Positions 10,981 to 23,052 of a stretch of 64,000 bases of DNA are shown here, in pieces. Source of the stretch: Galeruca laticollis (taxonomy: Eukaryota > Arthropoda > Insecta > Coleoptera > Chrysomelidae). The notes beneath the pieces were generated by a model that did no database searches, was not told where the DNA came from, and saw nothing but the letters and a program-made list of their open reading frames with translations. Numbering within the stretch: position 1 is the stretch's first letter; each line of letters opens with the position of its first letter. The position numbers were made by a program, and so were the translations under genes. Location of the stretch: positions 195,518,862 through 195,582,861 of the forward strand of contig OY998178.1 of the NCBI GenBank assembly GCA_963921935.1, read 5' to 3'.

Positions 10981-12920
10981 TGAACCAGATATCAGATATA
11001 TTAAAAGAATTCAGTTGTGTGGGAATATTTTGCTTATATGAAAATGGATTGAAATTATGTAATTTAAGAAAACATTATAAAAAGGAAACACCATTTATAA
11101 GAAAAAAGCATATAAATTAAATATATATTAAATAATTAATTTACAACAATTTAAAGGTCAACAATAAATAAGGAAATTACCTTGATAACTGTACAAAACT
11201 GGAAATTGCCTAACAAATGTAGTGGAGAATATTTAAGCTGCCCAAGATGGATGATTATTTGCTATAAAGTTATCAGCTGTTCATCTGAAATGAAATAAAT
11301 CTTAGTATAGTCAATACATAATAATTATCACATTAAGTAGTAAATTTATAAAGCATATACATATTTAGGAGAACAAAGAAAATGAGTTTCAAAGATAAGT
11401 TAGTAATGACATAGAGAGAATTTATATGTCGCAAAGTAGAACAAATTTATAGAGTCAATAAATAATAACTTATTAATGAATTTAAAGAAATATTTGATAG
11501 GACAATATAGAATTAGTGTGAATAATTAAAGCAAAGCATGTCGAGAGGTTACATAAAAAATTTGTGTTTATAGATAAGTATGATTGTCACAGCAACAAAT
11601 TGTAAAAAAACTAAACTAAATATTATCATATCGAAGGGTAATTATGTATATCACCCACTATAAATTATTTGTTCGATAGAAACTCAATGAACTCTAAATG
11701 AAAACTAATAATGTCAATTGAAACGTACATTGGTATATGTATAAATTTTAAGTGTCATAAGTGTAAACGTAATTCGACTGCTCCAGACAATAGGTGATTG
11801 GTTAAAAAAATGACAGGACGAATTGTAATCAACGAAGAATGAAACAAAATTTTATTCAAATAGTGACCTGAGAAACAGAATACTTTTGTTGATAAAAAAA
11901 TTGAGGAAGAGAGAAGCGTAATTAGTTTGGTAGTTGGGCGTCGTGATAGCAAGGGCTGATGGTGAAGTGTTTCCAAAATTTTATGTAAATTCTCTAATTA
12001 TCATGCTAAAAGTTATGAATTACTTTTAAATACATTACTACCAGTACTTACAAATATTAATATCCAGTTTTCCCGAGAGAATAATCAATATTTCTCCAGA
12101 ATATCTGCGTTTGGAACTTCGGAAGGAGTATTCCTGGGTCCAGAGGTGTACATCCTGATTCCAGAACTACAGGTCAGTGCTTATTTGAAATATTATTGGC
12201 CAATAAGAAGAGTTAAAAAACTCACGAATACAAATCAGTGTATAATTTCATGAATATAATAAACTTTGCGGCAAATGATCCATCTGAAAAAAAGAAATAA
12301 ATAGGACTTTATATAGTTAATTAATTAAACAAATCTTCAATACTAATTAAAAAGGCCTAATTTGAAATAAATAAAGGTAAATACTTACGTCATTTCTAAT
12401 CACAGAAGAATGATGCATCGTAGTTTATTCATGAAGTATTTCCATGTGTATATAAATCTTATAACCTATTTCTTCTGCACCAATTAGTCTTTTGTATGTA
12501 TATTTTTCCAACATAAATTCTTTTATATATAAAACCAACTAATTACATTCAACGACAACAACTCAATGCATATCTAAAGATTACGCAGATGCAACGCATC
12601 CATAAAAGTGTTGTTATTTTCGCTCAGCATCACCTGATTGTAGTTAAGCATGCGCATAGGATGGTATATAATAATCAATAATTTTGTTTGGTTAGAAATT
12701 TATAAATATTAGATTAAGAATTTTCATAAAAAAAATTAAACTCTTTAGGAGTAAAGTGTTTCTTTTTATTTAATATAATCAAGATATATTTACAGAAGCC
12801 AGAACTCGAAGAGTAGACAGGGTTTCATGCTCTCAAACCATATAAGTTTAATAAATAACTGAGCTATCCAATTCAATAATCTAAACCATAGATAAATAAA
12901 TAAACATTATAAATATAATA

Positions 12921-12955
<35 letters not shown>
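10981..12955 (+). repeat. 3' LTR
   Basis: Near-copy of 3840-5807 with scattered substitutions and small indels, for example around 11085 and 12690. Its last bases merge with an (AT)n tract, so the exact end cannot be set. Confidence 0.88.

Positions 12956-12969
<14 letters not shown>
12922..12969. repeat. (AT)n microsatellite at LTR/mariner junction
   Basis: About 48 bp of alternating AT joining the 3' LTR to the left end of the mariner element. A TA dinucleotide inside it is a suitable mariner target. Confidence 0.9.
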
Positions 12970-12972
<3 letters not shown>

Positions 12973-13258
12973 TGCTATTCAAAAGTCCCTCCCCCTCGTA
13001 TCTTCTGAACGGTTACACTTACATTAATAAACTTTGGGGTGTGAAAATAAAGTGTTGTAAACTTCTCTACGAATGGTAACTGGCGACGTAATAGTAATAG
13101 ATGACGTCACAGTGCCACTCTGGCCAATAATTTTAAATAGGACCTTATGGCAAGTAATATCTCGTTTGAAAGGCATTGACATTGGCTACATAGCCATAAT
13201 AATTTTGTTTGAGTTTAAGTTAATTTTGATGGAGAAATTGAATAAATACGAAAATTAT
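12970..13258 (+). repeat. Left long terminal inverted repeat of the mariner
   Basis: Reverse complement of 14471-14757 at high identity. Ordinary mariner TIRs are about 30 bp, so this is unusually long. The apparent ORF in it (13073-13279) is mirrored on the minus strand at 14471-14698 and is not a gene. Confidence 0.85.
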
Positions 13259-13428
13259 TATTTCACATTTAAATATTGAAGATGTTTCAGTCCGCCTCTG
13301 GTTTGTTGTCAAAAAAATTGACGTTTTTAATTTAATAGTATTTGTTGCTTTGCAAAGTTTTTCTAAATAGCTTAAATATTCAATTGTATTATTGTTCAAT
13401 GAGACGTTCAACAGTTTACATACGCAAA

Positions 13429-14425
13429 ATGGTACGTACTCAAGCCGACAAAGTAGCAGCTATCTTGATAATTGGTGAATCTAGGAAGAATCTCCATGAA
13501 GCGGAACGTTCATTTAATGAGAAATACTCAGATCGCCATATCTCGAGAACTTATTTGAGGGACCTTCTTAACAGGTTTGAAGCAAAAGGTAGTGTTCAAG
13601 ATGCCAAACGACCTGGTCGACCAACATTTGCGATGATGAAAAATCGCGTCTATCTGTGAAGTAAGTAAAAGTACAGTACAGAGGGTGTTGGCTAAAAATA
13701 AATTTCATCCATATAAGTTGAGAATGGTGCACCACCTTTCGGATGACAACCCCGACAGAAGACTCGAATTCTGTGAATGTATGACAAATTAAATTAGTCA
13801 AAACCCACATTACACAAAAACAATTTGTTTTAGTGACGAAAGTACTTTTTGCCTAAATGGAAATGTGAATACACGGAATGTGAGGTATTGTAGTGACACA
13901 AATCGTCACACCTTTCGTGAACAACATACGCAATTTCCAGAAAAAGTCAATATTTGGGCAGGTATTTTGGGAAACCACATAGTTAGTCCTGTTTTCCCAA
14001 ATTCAAATTTAAGCGGTGAAGTGTATCTGGAGATGTTACAAAATGCAATTTAGCCGTTAATTCTTGAAATTATGGAAGATAATCAAGATGGATTTGGCCA
14101 TCTGGAAATAACATTTCAACAAAATGGTGCAGTTTAACGTTACCTGGATGAAGAATAACGAGGTAGATGGATCAGCCGGCGAGGTCCTATAGAATGGCCA
14201 CCGCGGTCACCAGATCTGACACCATTAGATTTTTTTCTATGAGGGTACTTGAAATCCAAGGTTTATACTACGGAACCAGATAACATTGGCGTTTTGAAAG
14301 AAAGTATTACTGAAGAATGCAATGCTATTTCAGCTGACACATTCGAAGGAGTACGACAAGAGTTTACTAATAGGATGTAGTACTGTCAAGAAGTAGACGG
14401 AGAACATTTCGAACACTTGCCATAA
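13429..14425 (+). pseudogene. mariner transposase, defective
   Basis: The start is at ATG 13429 (MVRTQADKVAAILI). An N-terminal helix-turn-helix region (KNLHEAERSFNEKY, then SVQDAKRPGRP) is followed by a frameshift near 13650. A second DNA-binding helix region then reads SKSTVQRVLAKNKFHPYKL. The catalytic part keeps FSDESTF (first Asp) and PPRSPDLTPLDFFL (third Asp). The second Asp motif, normally QQDGAPPH, reads QQNGAV and then TAA, so the triad is lost. Other stops are at CMTN, QNAI and in place of Trp in FFL-W-G. Full-length relatives are ~340 residues, matching this span. Dead copy. Confidence 0.88.
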
Positions 14426-14470
14426 GAATCTATCGTTGATATTTGATTCATTAAATTTAAAGAAATAATT

Positions 14471-14757
14471 TCAATAATTTTGGTATTTATTTAATTTATT
14501 CGTCAAAATTAATTTAAACCCAAACAAAATTGATATGGCTATGTAGTCAATGTCAATACCTTTCAAACGTGATATCACTTGCCATAAGGTCCTATTTAAA
14601 ATTATTAGCCAGAGTGGCACTGTGACGTCATCTATTACTATTACGTCACCTGTTACCATTCGTAGAGAAGTATACAACACTTTATTGTTACCCTCCAAAT
14701 GTTATTATTGTAAGTGTAGCCGTTCAAAAGATACGAGGGGGAGAGGGGAATGATATA
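14471..14757 (-). repeat. Right long terminal inverted repeat of the mariner
   Basis: Mirror of 12970-13258. Its outermost ~20 bp differ from the left end, perhaps because of decay or a rearranged join with the next element. Confidence 0.8.
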
Positions 14758-17044
14758 GTGATCCTGGGTGCATCTACCAACACCAATGCACCTAACTATA
14801 GAAGTAGTAATATGCAAATAGGATAGTGTCAATTGGGGGAACGTGACTGCCATTTGTGAAAGGAAGTTTTAAGTTGAAATCTAAGGACAGTTAAAAAAGA
14901 ATAAATCTCACTCAAGTGGTCTATGTCGGTCTTTTTGGTAATGACATAATTAAATTGTGAAATAAAAGCCATTTCGAAAAATGATCTCTTAGTTTTGTTT
15001 GACTCTGTCGCCAACACCTTTACAGCTTCAAAGTTCATATGATTGTCAAGAGAATGAACGTGATCTGCTAAAGCGCAACGTTCTGGGTGTAATCTACAAC
15101 CACTCCTTCGTGAGAAAGTGATCTCAAAATCTGACCAATATATTGCTTATCACAGTCCCCACATGAAATGCTATACACAACGTTAGTAAGTGAAGTGAAC
15201 GGACATTTATCTTTAACTCTAGTGAAAATTGATCTAATTGTTAGAGTTTTCTTGTTAGCAATTTTAAAATTACCATATGTCCGGAAAAATCTGGCAAGTC
15301 TCGGAGTGAAGTCCTTTATGTATGCAAGGTAAGCAAAAATTGGGGAAGCAGGGGTCATACTAGCGCCAACATCCATTTGGGCCACGTTAGGATGGCTATC
15401 ATCAGTCAGCAGGTCCACGGTATTAGATGTTCTGAATAATTATTTATTAAGTAAAGTTCTCGAATTCATCCAAGAAAAGGTTGAATAAAACGTTAAGATT
15501 TTTATTATGGAAGATACCATTTGAAATTCTAAGGACTCTCTGCTTCATTTGTTTCACCAAGTTCACCTTCATAAAATGTTTGTGATAAGAATGGTAATTT
15601 AAATATCCACCAGAACTACATAGTTTCCTGTACCAATCTATAATAATAGTATTATTGTTAAGAATGAACTTGGTGTCTAAGAAAGGTACGGAATTATCGT
15701 TGTCTTCTTTTTCTATTGTGAACTGTATATAAGGGTCGTAACTATTAAAGGTCTCAAGAATCTCATGTAGGCTCTCTCTAGAAAGTGACACAATAATATC
15801 GTCCACATACTTCTTAATGAAGAAAGTGGTAAAAGAAAGTACCGAAATGACTGTATCCAGCAAATCGTCCATGACATATGCTGCTAAGATAGGAGAAATG
15901 GAGGCACCCATATAAGTACCAAAAATTTGTTAATAAAGTTTATTGTTAAAATGAAAATAAATTATATCAAAGAGAAAAACAATTGAGTTTAAAAAGGCAT
16001 CTTTCTGGATGGAGCAATGGACACTTATACGTTCCCAACTCTTATCTATGGCTCTCAAACAAGCATCAAGATAAACGTTACTAAACAACGAGACCACATC
16101 CAAACTGGCCAGAACATAATTATCTGGAATTGTAAAGTTATCAAATTTGTCCGAAACTTCAAATGAATCTTTAATCGCAAACGTTAGTGAAGATTTCTGT
16201 ACAAAACTGTGCAATGCGTTCAGTGGAGGCTCCTATCGGTCTCACAGAAAGAACTGGTTTATGAACTTTTGGCAGTGCATAAAACTTAGGGGGAACACCA
16301 TTGTAGCATGTGAGCTTTTTTCTACATGATAAGTATATTTGATGTTTGATTTTACTAATTTCTTAACCTTTCTCTGTATAGAAGAGGTAGGGTCGTATGT
16401 TAACTCTACATATGAATTATTATTTAAAATGATGTCATTGGATAAATCAATATACTGTTGCTTGTCCATGACAACTGTGACATTCCCTTTATCTGATTGT
16501 GTTAGAATCAGATGTGGGTTTGATTTCAAAAGAGCTTTAGATTAAAGTACCAGCTCAAGAAGTAAATAATTCGAGTTAGGTTTATGAATGTAATTTGTAA
16601 TTATATTAGTAGCTCTAGCAACAGTGATGTTTCTAACTTTAGAATCTGCAATGGTGGAGGTGAGGTAGTCAACATCTGATAAAATTGATTTCATAGAAAT
16701 ATCTTTCAAGATGACAGGTTCTACAGTAAACTTAGGACCCAGAGCCAAAAATTGTGAAATATCATCTGGTATTATGGTGTTCGAAATATTTCGTAGCCAT
16801 GTAGACTTTGATTTTAATAATAACTTAAATTGATTTCAATCAGCTGATTGACCTTGAATATTTTTAATTTCAATTTTATGAATTCATTTATTATATGTAA
16901 CCTGCTGTTTACTTGAAAAATTGTTAACGAGGAACTCACTTGTTTCTGAGATAATTGACCTCCTCAACGTCGTCAAAGTTGATTCTTATTTACTAATTGA
17001 AGAATGGTTATTAGCAATTTCAATATTAAGAAGTTTTATCCCTA
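14757..17044 (-). mobile_element. Penelope-like element, copy A (minus strand)
   Basis: Reads right to left from AGGGATAAAAC near 17044 to the 3' end GTTGGTAGATGCACCCAGGAT near 14760. It is the mirror image of copy B (17161-19556) along essentially its whole length, with a ~115-bp spacer between the two 5' ends. It encodes a Penelope-type RT plus GIY-YIG endonuclease. The 3' end meets the mariner. Confidence 0.88.
14860..17040 (-). pseudogene. Penelope RT and GIY-YIG endonuclease, copy A
   Basis: Minus-strand reading gives, in order, an N-terminal region (17040-16540) with FTVEPVILKDISMKSI, then ILTQSDKGNVTVVMD near 16500, typical of Penelope proteins. RT follows: ASLDVVSLFSNVYLDACL (motif A), YMGASISPILAAYVMDDLL (motif B) and KKYVDDIIVSLSRE (motif C, near 15810). 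The C-terminal GIY-YIG nuclease is at 15260-14860, with VYSISCGDCDKQYIGQ and, downstream, KVLATESNKTKRSFFEMAF. Stops or shifts split it near 15430, 15920, 16230 and 16535. Penelope elements replicate by target-primed reverse transcription, the GIY-YIG domain nicking the target. Less damaged in the RT core than copy B. Confidence 0.88.
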
Positions 17045-17160
17045 GCCTGTAATCCACCGTAATGTACATCGTAACATGGTGGATTACTGCGGCAATTAAG
17101 CCAATTGATGATCTTCTGATGAGACAGAATGTACATCGAAACATATTCGTTAATTACAAA
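17045..17160. other. Spacer between head-to-head Penelope copies, with hammerhead-like motif
   Basis: It contains an inverted repeat TAATCCACC...GGTGGATTA (17050-17058 with 17078-17086), with AATGTACATCG inside and repeated outside near 17129-17138. CTGATGA (17116-17122) and GAAAC (17138-17142) have hammerhead-core spacing, and Penelope elements are known to carry hammerhead ribozymes. Stem II is weak, so function is uncertain. Confidence 0.4.
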
Positions 17161-19440
17161 TTAGGGATAAAACTTCCTAATATTGAAATTGCTAATAACC
17201 ATCCTTTAATTAGTAAATTAGAATCAACTTTGACGACGTTGAGAAGGGCAATCATCTCAGAAACAAGTAATTTCCTTTTTAAACATTTTTCAAGTAAACT
17301 ACAGGTCACATATAATAAATTATATCATAAAATTAAAATTAAAAATATTTCTAAGGTCAATCAACCGATTCACCATCAATATAAATTATTATTAAAATCA
17401 AATTCTACATGGCTACTAAATATTTCGAACACCATAATACCAGATGATATTTCACAATTTTTGGCTCTGGGTCCTAAGTTTACTGTAGAACCTGTCATCT
17501 TGGAAGATATTTCTATGAAATCAATTTCATCAGATTCTGACTACCTCACCTACACCATTACAGATTCTAAAGTTAGAAACATCACTGTTGCTAGAGCTAC
17601 TAATATAATTACGAATTACATACATAAACCAAGCTCAATTCCTTCATTTCATAATTTGTTACTCAAATCTAGAGCTTTTTTGAAATCCAACCCATATCTG
17701 ATTTTAACACAATCAGATAAAGGGAATGTCACAGTTGTCATGGACCAACAACATCATATTGAGTTATCCAATGACATCATTTTAAATAACAATTGATATG
17801 TAGAGTTAACATCCGACCCGATCTTCTATACAGAGAAAGGGTAACAACTTAGTGAAATCTCTATACAATAAACATCAAATAGACTTATGTAAAAGAAAGC
17901 TCACATGCTACAATGGTGTTCTCCTAAAGTTTTACGCGCTGCCAAAGGTTCATAAACCAGTTCTTTCTGTGAGACCGATAGTGGCTTCGATAGGAGCCCC
18001 CACTGAACGTATTGCATAGTTTTGTACAGAAATCCTGACTAAAACTTATGATTATGAAAACGTTTATCTCATTAAAGATTCATTTGAAGTCTCTTACAAG
18101 TTTTATAATTTTACAATTCCAGATAATTATGTTCTGGCCAGGTTTGATGGGGTCTCGTTGTTTAGTAACGTTTATCTTGATGCTTGTTTGAGAGCAATCG
18201 ATAAGAGTTGGGAACGTATTAGTGTCCATTGCTCCATCCAGAAGGATGCCTTTTTAAACTTAATTGTTTTTCTCGTTGATAATACTTATTTTACTTCTAA
18301 CAATAAACTTTATAAACAAATTTTTGGTACTCCTATGGGTGCCTCAATTTCTCCTATCTTAGCAGCATATGCCATGGACGATTTGTTGGATACTGTCATT
18401 CCGGTACTTTCTTTTACTCCTTTCTTCATTAAGAAGTATGTGGACGATATTATTGTGGCACTTTCTAGAAAGGGCCTTCATGACATTCTTTAGACCTTTA
18501 ATAGTTACGACCCTTATATACAGTTCACAATAGAAAAAGAAGACAACGATAATTGCGTACCTTTCTTAGAGACTAATTTCATTCGTAACAATAATGATAT
18601 TATTATAGATTGATACAGGAAACCATGCAGTTCTGGTAGATATTTAAATTACCATTCTTACCACAAACATTTTATGAAGGTGAACTTGGTGAAACAAATT
18701 AAGCAGAGAGTCCTTAGAATTTCAAATGGTATCTTCCATAATAAAAATCTTAACGTTTTATTCAACCTTCTGTTGGATAACTCTTATCCACTAACTTCAC
18801 TTAATAAATTATTATTCAACACATATAATACCGTGGACCTGCTGACTGATGATAGCCATCCTAACGTGGCCCAAATGGATATTGGCGCTAGTATGACCCC
18901 TGCTCCCCCAATTTTTGGTTCCCTTCCATACATAAAGGACATTACTCCGAGACTTGCCAAATTGTTCCGGACATATGGTAATTTGGGAATTGTTAACAGG
19001 ACAACTCTAACAATTTCATCAATTTTCACTAGAGTTAAAGATAAATGTCCGTTAACTTCACTTACTTACGTTGTGTATAGCATTTCATGTGAGGACTGTG
19101 ATAAGCAATATATTGGTCAGACCTGACCACTTTCTAGCCGTATTGTCTCACATAAGAGTGATTGTAGATTACACCCAGAACGTAGCGCTTTAGCACATCA
19201 CGTTCATTCTCTTGACCATCATATGAACTTTGAAGCTGTTAGGGTGTTGGCGACAGAGTCGAACAAAACTAAGAGATCATTTTTAGAAATGGCTTTAATT
19301 GCACAATATGATAATGTCATTAAGAAAAAGACTGACACAGACCACAATTTAATATTGTCATTAACAAAAAGACTGACACAAACCAGTTAAGTGGGATTTA
19401 TTCCTCTTTTACTGTTCTTAGATTTCAACGTAAACCTTCC
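17161..19440 (+). pseudogene. Penelope RT and GIY-YIG endonuclease, copy B
   Basis: The N-terminal part (17161-17796) is open and carries KINNISKVNQ-like basic sequence, FTVEPVILEDISMKSI and LILTQSDKGNVTVVMD; a TGA follows. The region 17800-18150, with YGALPKVHKP-like sequence and MRPIVA-type motifs (visible as LPKVHKPVLSVRPIVAS), is frame-shifted. RT motifs are VSLFSNVYLDACL at ~18150, MGASISPILAAYAMDDLL and KKYVDDIIVALSRKG near 18435. The GIY-YIG domain near 19070 reads VYSISCEDCDKQYIGQT, then a TGA in place of Arg/Trp. The open piece 18674-19126 links RT thumb to GIY. At least five disabling changes are present. Confidence 0.87.
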
Positions 19441-19556
19441 TTTCACAAATGGCAGTCACGTTCCCCCAATTGACACTACCCTTTTTGCAGATAACTAACA
19501 TATTACTAATTCTATAGTTAGGAGCATAGGTGTTGGTAGATGCACCCAGGATTACT
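17161..19556 (+). mobile_element. Penelope-like element, copy B (plus strand)
   Basis: Plus-strand partner of copy A. It starts AGGGATAAAACTTCCTAAT and ends GTTGGTAGATGCACCCAGGAT just before an (AT)n tract. It keeps the same gene order. The two copies differ by many point changes and small indels. Example: copy B has an extra duplicated segment near 19330-19385, AAAAAGACTGACACA twice. Confidence 0.88.
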
Positions 19557-19560
19557 GTGT

Positions 19561-19682
<122 letters not shown>

Positions 19683-21327
19683 AATTATAATTCAATATAT
19701 TATATATTTATTATTCTTTAATTGTAATTGCCCCGCGTTGAGAGCCAAATTATAATATCTTGTCGCAGCGACAATTATTATACATGGAACTTAAGTACGT
19801 ATTCTATTTCAATTTTGACAGTGGTTGTCAAAAAAATATGCCCGGCGCCAATGAATATCAATCTAAAGATGAATTTATATACAATAGACCTATTACTCCT
19901 ATCTCAGGGTGAGATCAAAGTTGCTCAAAATTAATTCTTCAAATTTATTTGTTTTTTAAAACGTATTTCCAAATTAAATATTTCACTATTATCAAACTGT
20001 CGAATAACCTTTAATTATTTTATGACATTTACTATTTTACTGTCATTGAAAATCAACCAAATGTCACTGATCAAATTTTAAATTCTATAGATGTAAAATG
20101 ATAAGTTCAATGAAATTGGATACTAAATGAATACTACCGTGAGTTAGAATCAAAATTATATATTATACTATCAGATACGCAAATTCAACGAAATTATTAT
20201 TCCCAAAAAATACCCTAAAAGAACAACAGTCGTAATCTCTACAGAAACTTAAAATTAGGATACAACTATGCTAGAATTTAACCTAATTAATTATTCTTAT
20301 CAAACGTTCAATTTGTGTAATTTACACATGACGTGTATCAATGTCAAATAACGAAATTTCTGTTCAAATTGTCTATTCACTTGATGTTAAAAGCGATATA
20401 TGTATCGATAATTTTGGTATATTTCAAAATTTCTTATATAGATGCATCTAAATTTTCAACTGTATCTAAAAAGGCCTGATATTTCTCGAGAAATAAATTT
20501 AAAAACTGGAGTGGACTCATCAAATGGATCAGGAAACTCGTACTTATTCTAAACGTATTTAGAATTCTTCAAACTATCTAAATATATACAATTTAGAAAA
20601 CTGATACCACATACACTTTTTACGATGCAATTCTTATCCGAATTATACACGCACTGGCTTTATCATATGGGTTATTTATCTGATTGTATGATATACAATT
20701 TATACAATCTACCAAAAAATTGAGACAACTCTAATTCTGATGTTGTCTCTTCAAAGGATAAAAAACTACTGACTAAATTTTAATAAAATAAATAATCCTC
20801 CTTTCCGTTGGTTACCGATTTTTCTTGTTTTTTAAAAAAATTACTAATCTATCATTTTCAATAACCAATTGAGATTTTGAAATTCTTTTATTACTTTTGT
20901 AATGTTGCTAGCGGAGACCTCTATATTTTGCAATTTCAAATATTTTCTCCAAATCATATTATGTTCTCTCTATCATTAGATATATTCTACATAAATGTCA
21001 TCGAAATTTTGAAATGTCATTTTTGATATTTCTACTGAATCTTTCAAAATTTAATAATTCATTAATAGTACAGTGTGTATCGAAAGTATGGCAGCCAAAA
21101 TCAAATAAATTTCCTTATGTTTTACTTATTCTTAAAATTTCAAATAGAGGATCTGTATCAAAATATATATATGTATTGTAAATTCGTTCCTATTGTATCT
21201 TTTTAGTTAACTACAGTATCTAATTTTCCATTTCAGTCTCCCTGATGATTAGGACAATCCTCCTCGATAGCTTGGAAATTTTCCGTTAAGTGTACACTTT
21301 TTTCCGTTTCTCTTGCTGCAATACCCC

Positions 21328-21330
<3 letters not shown>
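19683..21330. other. Unassigned AT-rich sequence
   Basis: No gene or recognised element. CAGTGTGTATCGAAAGTATG near 21072 resembles a mariner-type terminus, but I found no mirrored partner nearby. Confidence 0.4.

Positions 21331-21371
<41 letters not shown>
21331..21371. repeat. (AT)n microsatellite
   Basis: About 40 bp of alternating AT. Confidence 0.95.
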
Positions 21372-21372
<1 letters not shown>

Positions 21373-21413
21373 AATATTCTGTAATGCTCTACATTTGAAT
21401 GTTGATCCGAAAA

Positions 21414-21900
21414 AAATGGGCCTAAAATTTTACCGTTTTAATTCCCACACTATACCTTAAATGACCAGCGACCCTGGTTAAAATCTTGTTGCAACCATTC
21501 TGGATTTTGTTTAGACCAATTGTCTATCCCGTCGATTTACATATCCCTCACTGAAAAATGTAGCCTCATCGGGCCACATTATATTGGATAAACAAATTGG
21601 ATTTTTATTCAGCATATCATTAAACTAATTTCTATGATCTAGTCTTTTATCATAATCTGTACTTTTTAATCCTTGATAAAGAGATACACGATACGAATGA
21701 AAACGATTTCTTTTTGAAATAGAGTGGGCACAATACCTGGAAGTTCCTAAGTTGCAAACTAGTTTTCTTACACCAACATGTGGATCTGCACCAATGTATC
21801 CTAAAACATTTATTTCATCTGTTTCTGTATTGTTTTTTCGCCGTCGTGTAGAATTTCTTTTAGGTTTCTCCGACTTGGTTTGTTTTTAATGTTTAGCCAA
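21414..21900 (-). pseudogene. mariner-family transposase remnant
   Basis: Minus-strand reading from ~21870 gives VLGYIGADPHVGVRKLV (helix-turn-helix of insect mariner-like transposases, pattern 'NPHISTREI'). RFHSYRVSLYQGL follows, then NIMWPDEATFFSEGYVNRRD near 21570, the first-Asp motif usually written FSDEATF. The frame breaks after RQLV, where the NPHWM segment and the next domains should follow; only decayed pieces lie downstream to ~21414. The second and third catalytic Asp regions are not visible. A different lineage from the mariners at 12970 and 46938. The termini were not found. Confidence 0.7.
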
Positions 21901-23052
21901 ATTTTCCAATGCTCTGCTGCAAAATTGTTGTCGGAAGTGATATCTGAACCCTGCATACGACACATGAGGTGTGACAAACCTCAGAGTTTATTAACTTCCG
22001 CGGAAATACCAAAATGTTGCCACTAATTCCAACAGCGCTTTCACTATTGAAAAAGAGGGCGTCACAATGTGTGCTAAGTTTTGAGGTTAATGTTTTTTCG
22101 GTTACCGTAGCTGTATACGGGATGCGCATTTGACTAAAAACAGCAACTTGGACCTCCACGTTCAATTCGGGGCAACTGTTGGGGGAGGGGCAATAGAGTG
22201 TGGATACTAAAAATATTTAGCAACCACCTCACATATAGGCCATCCAAATATGGAAGATCTCCCTATAATTACGGTTCTAGCATTAATATTCAGCAACTGC
22301 TGCAACCCCCATAATAGGGTGGAGGGGGTGCGCATATATATTATAGAAGAGGGTTTGCCCTGACAAGTCGAAACTCCCAAAAAATTTTTATTTACTTTTG
22401 ATATTTTCCCTGTATATTTCCCTCCTAAACCCCCCTTTTTCATTGGTCCTATATACGTGTCGGGTTTTATCATTGAAATGTATTTAGTATTTTTTCGCTA
22501 TCATATGAAGTAAAAAACAGGTCTCTGCCCAAATAACAGAACTCGAAAAATCTCGATGTTTGACGATGTCAAGACTCCCAAAAAGTATTATTATATGTTT
22601 TCAAAGAAAGTTTGACGTGATTTCCTACGCTGGCATATCTATTTCTAGAAATTCGAAGAAAAAAATTCTTCACTAATATTTTTCAATTTCCCACGTATAA
22701 TTTCATCATGTTCCCATGCGCCATAGTCGAGCGGAAGTTCTTCCATATTTGTTTATTACTCTATCTCCTTCTGTATTAACTTTTAGCGCTTTTTTTAATA
22801 TTTACCTGGCGGCTACTGTGGCGACACCGTTATATACTACATTTTAACGGACACTTTTTCATACCCAAAGACGGTTCCCCTTTCCTTTACCCTCCATAAT
22901 CTGAAGTCAAGTAGTTCATAAAAGTGGAAAATAATATTTTGCAATAGAAGTGTATTTATTGTTCTAGGCTCAGATGGTGGTTTTTTACAGTGTTGTGTTT
23001 TAGGTCATGGGGGCAGGTTACCAGCGAGCAGTAGCACGCTGAATATTCGGTC
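21901..23052. other. Unassigned sequence
   Basis: Nothing recognised. CGATGTTTGACGATGTCAAG and CCCTGACAAGTCG, each followed by AAACTCCCAAAAA or similar (22360-22380 and 22552-22580), look like a diverged direct repeat. Overlapping minus-strand frames at 21893-22473 have no recognisable motif. Confidence 0.35.

Larger units (their letters stand above)
3840..12955 (+). mobile_element. Ty3/gypsy LTR retrotransposon with ~2-kb LTRs, defective
   Basis: A full-length but decayed element of ~9.1 kb. Two direct LTRs (3840-5807 and 10981 to ~12955) share the start TGAACCAGATATCAGATATA. Between them lie a primer binding site, gag, protease, RT, RNase H, integrase and a polypurine tract, in the Ty3/gypsy order (integrase last). 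I see no envelope gene. It sits in an (AT)n tract on both sides, so a target duplication cannot be read. Stops and frameshifts break every gene except integrase. The LTRs differ by many small substitutions and indels, so the insertion is not recent. Confidence 0.92.
12970..14757 (+). mobile_element. mariner-like element with ~290-bp inverted repeats
   Basis: A ~1.79-kb element preceded by TA. The left end CAGTGCTATTCAAAAGTCCC is mirrored at the right end with some divergence, and CCCCCTCGTATCTTNTGAACGG occurs in both arms. The inverted repeats extend far inward: 12970-13258 mirrors 14471-14757, including a conserved GACGTCA-containing stretch. A broken transposase lies between. The right outer end is degenerate and abuts the Penelope-like copy A, so the last few bases are uncertain. 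Confidence 0.88.

Noticed and set aside
13073..13279. Possible small gene, mirrored at 14471-14698
   Set aside because: Both are the same long TIR of the mariner read outward; not a gene.
21236..21285. Hammerhead ribozyme candidate at CCTGATGATTAGGACAATCC
   Set aside because: CTGATGA and a good stem II are present, but no GAAA follows at the right distance.
22207..22473. Minus-strand 88-codon frame
   Set aside because: No motif, unusual composition and no start context; probably chance.
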